This document shows, piece after piece, positions 18,638 through 26,093 of a stretch of DNA of 64,000 nt; position 1 is the stretch's first letter; every line of letters begins with the position of its first letter. This DNA is from CAYWXV01 sp964462535 (GTDB taxonomy: Bacteria > Bacteroidota > Ignavibacteria > OLB7): assembly GCA_964462535.1 (NCBI GenBank), contig CAYWXV010000002.1, positions 1 through 64,000 on the forward strand. Reading direction: 5' to 3'. The position numbers and the translations under genes were made by a program. Below the pieces are notes generated by a model, which made no database searches, had not been told where the DNA came from, and was given only the letters and a program-made list of their open reading frames with translations.

Positions 18638-19393
18638 TCAGAGATTGCGAATGATGAAGTAGACGGCGAAGACCAACATTGCAGTGCCGTATATCCGTTC
18701 GAGTGTTTTGTTCCGAAGGTTGGTCGCCAAGCGGGCGCCAAGATAGCTGAAGGGGATCACGACCACGGCAAGGGTCAGGGCAACACGCCAATCAATGTGG
18801 TCGCTGGCTGCATGAACAATTACCCCGGGTATTGCCAGCGCTGCCACGCAAAACAATGACGTAGCCAACGCCTCTTTGATGTCGAGGCGTGCTATTCTGA
18901 CAAGTGCAGGCACCATCACTATACCACCACCGATTGCCAGAAACCCGGATGCAAAGCCGGCAAGCGCGCTTGACACTCGCAGCGGACCCGGTGCGATCGA
19001 CGTGCTCACCTCCGCGCTCGAAGCCTTCGCGCGTCCAAATCCGCGATAGAGGAACGTCGACGCTGAATAGCAGAGAACGACACCTGTCGTGATCATCAAC
19101 ACGGCGTCAGGAGTGTAGTCGTTGACCCAGGCGCCGATGACAGTGGATGGGAGGGCGAACAGCAAGACGCGGCGAACGACGTCGAATCGAACCAGACGCT
19201 TCCGGCTGTACGCAATTGTGCCCGAAACAGCCGATGGTATTGCCGCCGGCAATGGCGTGGCCACCGCGATTTTCGGAGCAAGTCCCAGGCCCAGGCTCAG
19301 CAACGGCGTAGCGAGTAATGCACCCCCAATGCCGAACATGCCGGAACTGAGGCCTATGATCGCCCCGATGCTCCCCAGAATTGCCACGTCCAT
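18638..19393 (-). CDS. TauE/SafE family sulfite/anion exporter-like permease
   Basis: A 251-residue membrane protein with about eight hydrophobic segments and the family's internal duplication: GAIIGLSSGMFGIGGALLATPLL in the first half and ALAGFASGFLAIGGGIVMVPAL in the second. Members move sulfite, sulfoacetate or other small organosulfur anions; the substrate cannot be told. Stop lies 2 nt before the MiaE start, so it belongs to the same operon. Confidence 0.9.
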   Translation of the reverse strand: MDVAILGSIGAIIGLSSGMFGIGGALLATPLLSLGLGLAPKIAVATPLPAAIPSAVSGTIAYSRKRLVRFDVVRRVLLFALPSTVIGAWVNDYTPDAVLMITTGVVLCYSASTFLYRGFGRAKASSAEVSTSIAPGPLRVSSALAGFASGFLAIGGGIVMVPALVRIARLDIKEALATSLFCVAALAIPGVIVHAASDHIDWRVALTLAVVVIPFSYLGARLATNLRNKTLERIYGTAMLVFAVYFIIRNL

Positions 19394-19408
19394 CGCCGCT
19401 ACCTCCAG

Positions 19409-20590
19409 TCATTCAATGTATGGCCTGTGTACGATCGCGATTCCAAGGCCAACGTACCAGAGTCCACCCCCCAGAATTGCGTCATAGTTCTCGAGAGACG
19501 AGTCTGTCCTACCGAGACGCATGCGGAGGTCGACGTGGGGGCCACGATCGAAGGCGATTCGATACGTGGTCTGCATGGCGACATCGTATCCGATCCTTCC
19601 CCCTGCGTTGGGGCGGGACTCTGTGGCGACGCCGATGCTGTCCGCCGACCGTAGATGCTGGAGGGCAACCCCGGCCATTGGCGTGAATGCCAGGCGACCG
19701 AATCGGACTTCATATCCCAGGTCCAGACTCAAACTGAGCATTGAGGACTCACCAACGGGCCATGCCTCGCCTCCGGCGCGAAAACTCTCCTTTCCGTCGG
19801 CAAGACCGATCGATAATCGCGCTGCCAGAGTCATCTCCCATGCATAGAACTCGCCGCCGATAACTGGTCCGTAGTAGCGGCGATAGAGACGCTCGAGCCC
19901 ATCGTCAAACAACCCGACTTCGTAGCCGACATGTATCGCTCCCCCAATGGGGCGTTCACGGTACACGAATTGAATGTGGCTACGGGCAATTTCGACGAGC
20001 GAGGAAGCCGGATACTCGACCGCGAACGAGTCGATCATTCCGTTCAGTTGTTCCCGTCCGCGGATTCCCTGAATCGTAAGGTGGTTGACCAGAATCAGAA
20101 AGAAGAATCGATCCTCCGGATCGACCCTCCATCTATCCAGCAGTTGGAAGACGGCGTCGACCGACACCCGGAGGAGTTCTCTCAGTTTGTCGTGAAGCTG
20201 ATCCTGATACAACGGGTGTTGATGTGGCCGCTCTCTCCATCCGACCAGCATGTCGCTAAGGCGCGACGCTCGCACGACCAGGCGCGGATCGCCGAGCAGG
20301 GACTCGCTCAACAGTCTTTCGGCGGGCGTGAGCCAGTCCGCAGCCCCTAGCGACTGACCGTGCCGGTCCATAAAATCCAGGAGCTCAGCCACCACATCGA
20401 ACTCGCCGGAGCGCATCGACTTCAGGAGCGACAGGCGGGCTCGGCCCCCGAAGGTCGTGGCGTTGACCTCAGCCGCGATTCTCTGTGCGATGCCCATGGA
20501 ATCGAGCTGGGAGGCACCCTGCGCCCTGCCGTCCAACGCGCATCCCATCAATGCAAATGCGACGATCGCCGTTGTCAGAGCGAGGCGCAT
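19409..20590 (-). CDS. Outer-membrane beta-barrel protein, unknown function
   Basis: A 393-residue protein with a signal peptide (LALTTAIVAFALMGCALDGRAQ). Residues ~30-200 are probably helical, and the C-terminal ~190 residues show alternating hydrophobic strands typical of an 8-10-strand barrel (MLSLSLDLGYEVRFGRLAFTP, YVGLGIAIVHRPYIE). A MGC sequence in the signal region could be read as a lipobox, but the AQ cleavage site after it fits better. No family recognised. It lies between two lipoprotein genes and the TauE-like transporter, in the same operon. Confidence 0.78.
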   Translation of the reverse strand: MRLALTTAIVAFALMGCALDGRAQGASQLDSMGIAQRIAAEVNATTFGGRARLSLLKSMRSGEFDVVAELLDFMDRHGQSLGAADWLTPAERLLSESLLGDPRLVVRASRLSDMLVGWRERPHQHPLYQDQLHDKLRELLRVSVDAVFQLLDRWRVDPEDRFFFLILVNHLTIQGIRGREQLNGMIDSFAVEYPASSLVEIARSHIQFVYRERPIGGAIHVGYEVGLFDDGLERLYRRYYGPVIGGEFYAWEMTLAARLSIGLADGKESFRAGGEAWPVGESSMLSLSLDLGYEVRFGRLAFTPMAGVALQHLRSADSIGVATESRPNAGGRIGYDVAMQTTYRIAFDRGPHVDLRMRLGRTDSSLENYDAILGGGLWYVGLGIAIVHRPYIE

Positions 20591-20597
20591 GAACGAA

Positions 20598-21158
20598 CTA
20601 CAGATTGGGTTTCGCGGGAAGGACCTTCAGCGTCTCGACTGACGCCGTCAATTGTTCCACCAGCTTCGGATCAGTGCCGACTACGAAAACGTGCAGGTAG
20701 ATGGGGTTGGACGAAGAGGCACTCTGCACCGAAAGCACGTCGTCGCTGATCACTTCGCGTTGGAAGATGGTCCCGTTCGCCGTCTCCATGACGTTCTCCA
20801 ACCACGTCACCGTCTCACCGTTAATGGTACCCTTCGTGTGAACCGCCTCACCGGTATCGGGAATTGCCGGCACTGGCGCATGCGTAACCGTCACGACGAT
20901 CTGACCGGGAACCGGCTCAGGATCCGAAAAGCGGCTTACCAGGTGCTTGTCGAACTTGTCGTTTGGCGACGATATCTCAGAGGCGTCAAAATCCTTGGGG
21001 ACCATCAGCTGAATGTCGGGGATATTGACGTGTGGGCACTTGAGAACGACCGGGTGTGTCTGAACGCCGTTCAACAGGGCCGATCGGTCCTTGTACTCGG
21101 CGCACGAGGTCAGAAATGCGCCGGCCAGCGCCAGGGCAAGAAACGTCCGTGTGTGCAT
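20598..21158 (-). CDS. Lipoprotein, paralogue of the adjacent upstream gene
   Basis: A 186-residue lipoprotein: the signal peptide ends in lipobox LTSC with Cys19 lipidated. The mature part contains a strand-rich domain beginning near VNIPDIQLMVPKDFD and ending with YLHVFVVGTDPKLVEQLTAS. The end closely parallels the upstream neighbour (HIYIAGADSAAVERLVTA), so the pair arose by duplication. Family unknown. Five nt separate it from the upstream gene and 7 nt from the downstream one. Confidence 0.8.
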   Translation of the reverse strand: MHTRTFLALALAGAFLTSCAEYKDRSALLNGVQTHPVVLKCPHVNIPDIQLMVPKDFDASEISSPNDKFDKHLVSRFSDPEPVPGQIVVTVTHAPVPAIPDTGEAVHTKGTINGETVTWLENVMETANGTIFQREVISDDVLSVQSASSSNPIYLHVFVVGTDPKLVEQLTASVETLKVLPAKPNL

Positions 21159-21163
21159 GTGTT

Positions 21164-21745
21164 TTAGGGGGTCACGCTAATGGTCTCGGCCGCCGTCACC
21201 AGACGTTCAACAGCAGCCGAATCGGCGCCGGCGATGTATATGTGGAGTTCGAGACGGCGCTCCATGAGCTCGCGGGAGAAGGGACGAAAGAACTCGCGAG
21301 TGACGATTTCTCGAACGTGGTAGGAGGTACCGTTGGGGAGGTGCTCGTCCCAGACGTCCCACAGCATGGGGCGGCGCGCAATCACCGTCGCACGTCGCTT
21401 CGCCGCCGACCCCATTGAGGCCCGTTGCTCCTTGGCGCCGACGTAGATCTGCAGGAACCCGGGCGTCGTTGCCGTCGAATCGCGCGCACTTGGATCGTCG
21501 GCCGCTACAATGAAGAACTGATCGCTCTCGCCCACACCGGTAGGCCTAACCTGGTAGCCTACGGGAAGCGAAATGAACAAGTGAGGCGCTCCCGAGAACG
21601 GCATCGGAAGTTCGTACCGTCCTTCAGGGAGCGTGTCGCGGACGGTCTTGGGAATGGCAAGAGTATCCGCTGGCGGCTTCGCCCTGGGTGATTCTCCGCA
21701 ACCTCCAAGCACGATGACGAACGCGAGCACGATGAAGAAGCGCAT
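21164..21745 (-). CDS. Lipoprotein, paralogue of the adjacent downstream gene
   Basis: A 193-residue lipoprotein with lipobox LGGC (Cys16). After a short linker comes a domain with FISLPVGYQVRPTG, a middle segment about the assay-like MLWDVWDEHLPNG loop, and the end HIYIAGADSAAVERLVTAAETI shared with the next gene. No recognised family; the shape suggests a small periplasm-facing alpha/beta domain. Located 3 nt after the PyrE-fusion stop. Confidence 0.8.
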   Translation of the reverse strand: MRFFIVLAFVIVLGGCGESPRAKPPADTLAIPKTVRDTLPEGRYELPMPFSGAPHLFISLPVGYQVRPTGVGESDQFFIVAADDPSARDSTATTPGFLQIYVGAKEQRASMGSAAKRRATVIARRPMLWDVWDEHLPNGTSYHVREIVTREFFRPFSRELMERRLELHIYIAGADSAAVERLVTAAETISVTP

Positions 21746-21748
21746 CGC

Positions 21749-22711
21749 TCAGACCGTAATCGACTCTATGTAGTCCTGAATCTTCTCCCGCCATTCGGGG
21801 CGTGCAGCACTAATGTCGTCGATTGAAGCGAGAGAATAGACGGGAAGCCCAGTCTGGGCCTGGAAGACGTCGCGCGCGGTTCTCCCGTCGGCGTCAACGG
21901 GTTCATTCCGATCGAATGCGATGATGAGGCCAAGTGGTTCGCATCCGGCAGAGCGGAGTCGCTCGATCGCTTCGAATTTGGTCCCCCCTGTCGTGATTAC
22001 ATCGTCAACGATGACGGCTCGATCCCCTGGGTTCAGCACACCGAGGAAAGTGCTTGCGTCTCCGTGCGTCTTCGCTTCCTTTCGGTCGCTCACTGCTCGA
22101 ATGCCGGAGCGTTCCGTGTTGGCAAGAGCTATCGCGGTGGCGACCGCAATTGGAATTCCCTTGTAGGCTGATCCGAATACGACCGAGGCAGAGTCGAACA
22201 CTGTTTGCTCTCTGAGCAATGCGGCGTACAGACGGCCTAGCGTCGCAAGCTGAGACCCTGAGCAGAGCGAGCCAGTGTTGAAGAAATAGGGAGACTTCCG
22301 ACCGCTCTTGAGGGTGAAGTCGCCAAACGTGAGCGCGCCTTCAGAGATGAAGAACTCGACGGCGTCACCTCCGATAGTATCCACGTGCAGATCATCCGGA
22401 ACTTCGATCTCCATTCTCAGCATTGCAGACGAGAGCGTTTTCCCCTGCGCGTCCAGCTTCAGACTCACGGTCCCACCACCGCCGAGCGTGTTGTGAAGCA
22501 GGAAGTTCAACGCCCACAGGTTAGCAAGCTCGAAACGCTCGACCGGGCCATGGCAGATTCCGGCGAAGTGTTCTTTCACTCTCTCGGCAGTGAGGGCCTT
22601 CGCGATAACTGGATAATACTCGGGGCGTCGGGCAATGACGCCAACATTGCCTGCATCCCCCTTGTCACCTGATCGGGCGTGGGCAAGCTTCAGAAGTTGT
22701 ACTCGTTTCAT
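21749..22711 (-). CDS. pyrE: AtuA-like small domain fused to orotate phosphoribosyltransferase
   Basis: A 320-residue two-domain protein. Residues ~1-109 match the small ferredoxin-fold domain normally found at the C-terminus of AtuA-family proteins (KLAHARSGDKGDAGNVGVIARRPEYY ... NLWALNFLLHNTLGGG). Residues ~115-320 are a complete orotate phosphoribosyltransferase: FGDFTLKSGRKSPYFFNTG, KGIPIAV, SDRKEAKTHG, and the PRPP loop VIVDDVITTGGT (about 234-244). PyrE makes OMP from orotate and PRPP. The frame is open throughout and no stop separates the parts, although a GTG at codon 110 could allow internal initiation of PyrE alone. The matching large AtuA domain is a separate gene at 24726. First gene of the long minus-strand operon, with a promoter-like TATCTTCT 25 nt upstream. 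Confidence 0.9.
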   Translation of the reverse strand: MKRVQLLKLAHARSGDKGDAGNVGVIARRPEYYPVIAKALTAERVKEHFAGICHGPVERFELANLWALNFLLHNTLGGGGTVSLKLDAQGKTLSSAMLRMEIEVPDDLHVDTIGGDAVEFFISEGALTFGDFTLKSGRKSPYFFNTGSLCSGSQLATLGRLYAALLREQTVFDSASVVFGSAYKGIPIAVATAIALANTERSGIRAVSDRKEAKTHGDASTFLGVLNPGDRAVIVDDVITTGGTKFEAIERLRSAGCEPLGLIIAFDRNEPVDADGRTARDVFQAQTGLPVYSLASIDDISAARPEWREKIQDYIESITV

Positions 22712-22735
22712 GCACGTTGTCGATTAAGAAGGGGG

Positions 22736-22743
22736 AGAAGATA
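22736..22743 (-). promoter_or_regulatory. Putative -7 element upstream of the AtuA-like/PyrE gene
   Basis: The minus strand reads TATCTTCT, a near match to TAnnTTTG and to the TATCTTCG found before pruA and glgA. It ends 24 nt before the ATG at 22711. No TTG is present at the expected distance, so confidence is modest. Confidence 0.35.
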
Positions 22744-22767
22744 CGAAGGATGAGAAACGGTCACGTT

Positions 22768-23082
22768 TCAATCGCGCGACACCCGGCGTCGCAATTCGAG
22801 TCTTAGGAGGGAGCGTTCTATGATCAGGTCAGCAAGTGCCTCAGGGACGTCCGTGACCGGCGTGCTGTTGAAAACCTGTGCGACCCGCGATTCGTCTACA
22901 TCGACCTGGTAGAGTATTTGCGCAAGCCTCGAGAATTGATGATCGATGACGACTCGGAGTCGGGCGGCAATCAGGTTACGCAGCTCGTCGCGCGTAATTC
23001 CATCCACAATGTCGACATCCAGTGGTCCGGCGACAATTCGGGCCAAAGCTACCGAGCGATCGGAGTCTTCGCCCGCGCTCAC
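22768..23082 (-). CDS. Small conserved-looking protein, unknown function
   Basis: A 104-residue, largely helical, charged protein (VALARIVAGPLDVDIVDGITRDELRNLIAA ... LADLIIERSLLRLELRRRV) without signal peptide or membrane segment. Start GTG overlaps the upstream lipoprotein stop as GTGA, strong evidence of a real, coupled gene. Last gene of its operon. Family unrecognised. Confidence 0.72.
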   Translation of the reverse strand: MSAGEDSDRSVALARIVAGPLDVDIVDGITRDELRNLIAARLRVVIDHQFSRLAQILYQVDVDESRVAQVFNSTPVTDVPEALADLIIERSLLRLELRRRVSRD

Positions 23083-23747
23083 GGCGCCCCTTCCGGCATC
23101 TCGATTCCCATTTGTGTGTTCCAGTCGCTGTAGACAATCGTCGCGTCAACAGTGACATCCGTGGCGTCGACGATCGTTTTCAGTTTGCGCACCACCTTGC
23201 GGCCTGGTCCGTCGCAAATCCACACGTCGATCGGGCTGGTGGTCGCAACGTGAAAGTGCTTTGACTTCACGCCATCTATTTCCTCTTCACCACGAAACGA
23301 AACCTCCCCCTGGTCTGGAATTTCCAGCCCATGCTTCAGGGGTTCTGTTATCAGCACGGACAGATTGCGCGTGTTCGAACCATCGTCACGCTGCCAGCTC
23401 GCGCCGTCGTCTTCGCTGATCGCAGCACGGTCGCCGACGGCCACTCCTTGCACGATCTTCCCATCAGCCCTGTGGATGATCAGGTGGACCGCACCAGCAG
23501 CGAAGTTCCCCACCAGCTTTACGTCCTTGTCTCCAATCTTCAGGTCTGCTTCGGCGTGATACGTCGTGACCTCGAGCATCGAGCGGAGTCCGTCACGCAG
23601 CTCCTCCTTTGGCGACTGTGCCAATGGCTGAGCCGCGGTGGCGCCGCTTGTCGTGTCTTTGGTTGCCTCTTTCTCCTTCGATGATTCCTTTGACGAGCAG
23701 GCGCTGAGGAGCAACAGCAGCAGCAACGAGGTCAGATAGGAGCGCAT
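23079..23747 (-). CDS. Lipoprotein with LolA/LppX-like fold (DUF2092-like)
   Basis: A 222-residue lipoprotein with lipobox LSAC (Cys17) followed by a Ser/Lys/Glu-rich linker. The domain has alternating strands describing a curved sheet (YHAEADLKIGDKDVKLVGNFAAG ... IDVWICDGPGRKVVRKLKTI), like the LolA/LppX hydrophobic-ligand carriers. The start is ATG 23747; the frame extends to 23915 but without a signal peptide at its beginning. Function unknown; lipid or hydrophobic cargo handling is inference from the fold. Confidence 0.75.
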   Translation of the reverse strand: MRSYLTSLLLLLLLSACSSKESSKEKEATKDTTSGATAAQPLAQSPKEELRDGLRSMLEVTTYHAEADLKIGDKDVKLVGNFAAGAVHLIIHRADGKIVQGVAVGDRAAISEDDGASWQRDDGSNTRNLSVLITEPLKHGLEIPDQGEVSFRGEEEIDGVKSKHFHVATTSPIDVWICDGPGRKVVRKLKTIVDATDVTVDATIVYSDWNTQMGIEMPEGAP

Positions 23748-23883
23748 GGCGAATCGAGTTGGTTGGTCAAGAGAATGTGACACCGGCGATCCTGCAGGAC
23801 GGGCGAACACTAGTCGATCGCGGATCGGCCGGTGCGGGACACCAGACGAGTTGTGTACATCACGCGTTATGGTCGCAGTCTGA

Positions 23884-24723
23884 TCATTGGTCTTCCGTAG
23901 CGGCTCCCCCCGCATCTCCCACCCGGCCCACCCACGTGTAGTGCCACGGTTCGTAGGGTTTGTCCAAAGGTCCGACGAAGCACCCAGGGCAGGCTCTGTC
24001 GACCGCCTCCTTCAGGCGAGCCGTCCACCCGTGTGCCTCCCAAACGGACCGTATCGCCGAGCTGGATGCCCCAGCAACCAAGCGACCGCTGGAGGTCGTG
24101 ATCTTGAAATCGAACGCACGGAGCTGCCCGTGCTGGCTCAGTCCAGGAAGCGCGACCGTCGGTTCGATGGGATCTGGGGCGTAGTAGAAGAGCGAATCGA
24201 AGAGCGCCTGAGATTCAACGTTGGGGGTGTCGGCGAGCAACGTATCGGCCATTAGCTCGCGGCAATACGTTAGAAGCAAGTCCGATGCCAGACCGACAGA
24301 GCGAACACCGTTCCAGTTGGCAATCTGCTTCGAGAGCGATCGCAATCCTATGTGAACACGGATGGCATACCCGGGATTGCTCAGCGCGAACGTATCCTGC
24401 ACAGCCCTGACCGCTGCCACCAGCGAATCGTACTCCGCGCTCGCCCTGAACGCGCTAGTCTGCGCTTCGCTCCATGTCCAAAGTGAGTCAACCTCGTGAC
24501 CTCGCACCATGTAGTACCTCACCGCGAGAAGTCGCCTGGAGATAGGGCGAATGCGGGCGAGCGCCGCGCGTGGCCTCGAATCAAGCGTGTCGACCAGAGG
24601 GGCCACATACCGAGCAAGCTTGCGATCCAGTTCACGATGCGTCTGAGCCGGCAGGTGCGCAATCGCGACCATTACGAAAACAAGTGAAAGGGCGATCTGT
24701 CGGAGCGGCGACAGACTCATCAT
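23884..24723 (-). CDS. M15 family (VanY-like) D,D-carboxypeptidase-type peptidase
   Basis: A 279-residue secreted protein with a signal peptide (LSLVFVMVAIAHLPAQ). The C-terminal third carries the zinc-peptidase signature of family M15: S-x-H198-G-x-L-R-A-x-D205-F and E258-P-W-H261-Y. His198, Asp205 and His261 would bind zinc and Glu258 act as base. Family members trim the terminal D-Ala or peptide cross-links of peptidoglycan. The N-terminal ~180 residues are helical and not recognised. Two nt separate it from the upstream AtuA-family gene. Confidence 0.8.
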   Translation of the reverse strand: MMSLSPLRQIALSLVFVMVAIAHLPAQTHRELDRKLARYVAPLVDTLDSRPRAALARIRPISRRLLAVRYYMVRGHEVDSLWTWSEAQTSAFRASAEYDSLVAAVRAVQDTFALSNPGYAIRVHIGLRSLSKQIANWNGVRSVGLASDLLLTYCRELMADTLLADTPNVESQALFDSLFYYAPDPIEPTVALPGLSQHGQLRAFDFKITTSSGRLVAGASSSAIRSVWEAHGWTARLKEAVDRACPGCFVGPLDKPYEPWHYTWVGRVGDAGGAATEDQ

Positions 24724-24725
24724 CG

Positions 24726-26093
24726 CTACGCTTCCACCACATCGACCGTGATTCGAGGGTCAATCCGGGTCTTCTCTACCAGCGCCGGCCAGTAGGCAAC
24801 AACGTCAGAGGGGCGGGGCCTCCCTCCGGCGAACCCAGTCACGTTAGGGGGACCGGTGAGAATCAGGGGGGCGATCTCCTTACCGAAACGCTCCACCATC
24901 TTATAGTCGCTCCCACGCACGCCGATCCTCATCATCACCTCCTGGGGGTCATCCACCACCTGTTCCGAGAGAGGTCCGTGGCAAGCATTGTAGCCGACAT
25001 ACTCGGTGAGGACTTCGTCGAACCGAAGCCCGAGGTCATCCAGGCGGGTTCGCAAAATGGCGTCGGCCGACTTTGCCTTCTCGATGGCTTCCGGCCACGC
25101 ATAGGTCAGTGTGGCAAAGGCGGAGTAGCCGTCGCCATAGCTCATGGAGACCTTGTAGAACGGAGTATTCGGCCGCCCCTTGATGCCGTGGACTCTGACT
25201 CGGTCCTCCCCGGCATCCTCGAGATGAATCGAGGTGAAATCTGCGATGACGTCGGGCGTGATGTATTCAGTAGGATTACCGATCTCGTAGAGACACTGCT
25301 CGGCGACCGTGCCACGGGAGACGCATCCCCCGGTCCCTTGATGCTTCGTCACGAAGAAATCCCCGTCTGGTCCCGCCTCGATTATTGGGAACCCGACGTG
25401 GGCCATGTCCTTCATCCCGCGCCAGTCCTCCATGTAATTCCCGCCACTCGATTGCGCGCCACATTCGATAATGTGCCCGGCAATCGTACCTGCAGCCAGC
25501 TTGTTCCAGTCGTCCATGTCCCACCCGAATTCGTGGATCATCGGAGCAAGGCACAGCCCGGTGTCCGTTGTCCGACCGGTAATGACGATCTGCGCTCCGT
25601 CGTTCAGGGCGCGCACGATCGGAGCCGCGCCCAGGTAGACATTCGCAGACAGGATTCGATCGCGGACTTCGGCCACCGAACGTCCGTCTTCCATGTTCTT
25701 GAATTCGGCTCCCTCGCTTATCAGCTGATCCAGGTCGTCCAGAATATCGTCCCCCTCGACCACGCCGATCTTCACGTTAAGCCCGTGTCGACGAGCAACC
25801 TCGATGATCGCATCCCGGCACGCTGGCAGGTTGACCCCTCCCCCGTTCGTGACAAGTCGAATGTTCTTTTCGACGAGATGGGGCAGGATTGCATCGATCG
25901 TCGACACCAGATCACGCGCGTATCCGAGGTTTGGATTCTTCAGCTTCTGCTTCTGCACGATCGACATCGTCACTTCAGCCAGGTAGTCCATAACCAGGTA
26001 ATCGACCGGACCCTTTGTGACCTGATCAATCGGGGCAGTCAGGAGGTCGCCCCAAAATCCCTGACCCGATGCGATGCGAATGGAGTTTCTCAT
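24726..26093 (-). CDS. AtuA-family (DUF1446) protein, large domain only
   Basis: A 455-residue protein matching the large domain of acyclic terpene utilisation protein AtuA (DUF1446): RIASGQGFWGDLLTAPIDQV near the start, LVTNGGGVNLPACRDAI, NVYLGAAPIVRALNDGAQIVITGRTTDTGLCLAPMIHEFGW, and GTGGCVSRGTVAEQCLYEIGNP. The usual C-terminal small domain is absent here and is instead found fused to PyrE at 21749. AtuA is needed for citronellol/geraniol catabolism in Pseudomonas, but no other terpene genes are present, so that role is not supported. Start and stop are packed against its neighbours (ATGA overlap upstream). Confidence 0.88.
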   Translation of the reverse strand: MRNSIRIASGQGFWGDLLTAPIDQVTKGPVDYLVMDYLAEVTMSIVQKQKLKNPNLGYARDLVSTIDAILPHLVEKNIRLVTNGGGVNLPACRDAIIEVARRHGLNVKIGVVEGDDILDDLDQLISEGAEFKNMEDGRSVAEVRDRILSANVYLGAAPIVRALNDGAQIVITGRTTDTGLCLAPMIHEFGWDMDDWNKLAAGTIAGHIIECGAQSSGGNYMEDWRGMKDMAHVGFPIIEAGPDGDFFVTKHQGTGGCVSRGTVAEQCLYEIGNPTEYITPDVIADFTSIHLEDAGEDRVRVHGIKGRPNTPFYKVSMSYGDGYSAFATLTYAWPEAIEKAKSADAILRTRLDDLGLRFDEVLTEYVGYNACHGPLSEQVVDDPQEVMMRIGVRGSDYKMVERFGKEIAPLILTGPPNVTGFAGGRPRPSDVVAYWPALVEKTRIDPRITVDVVEA

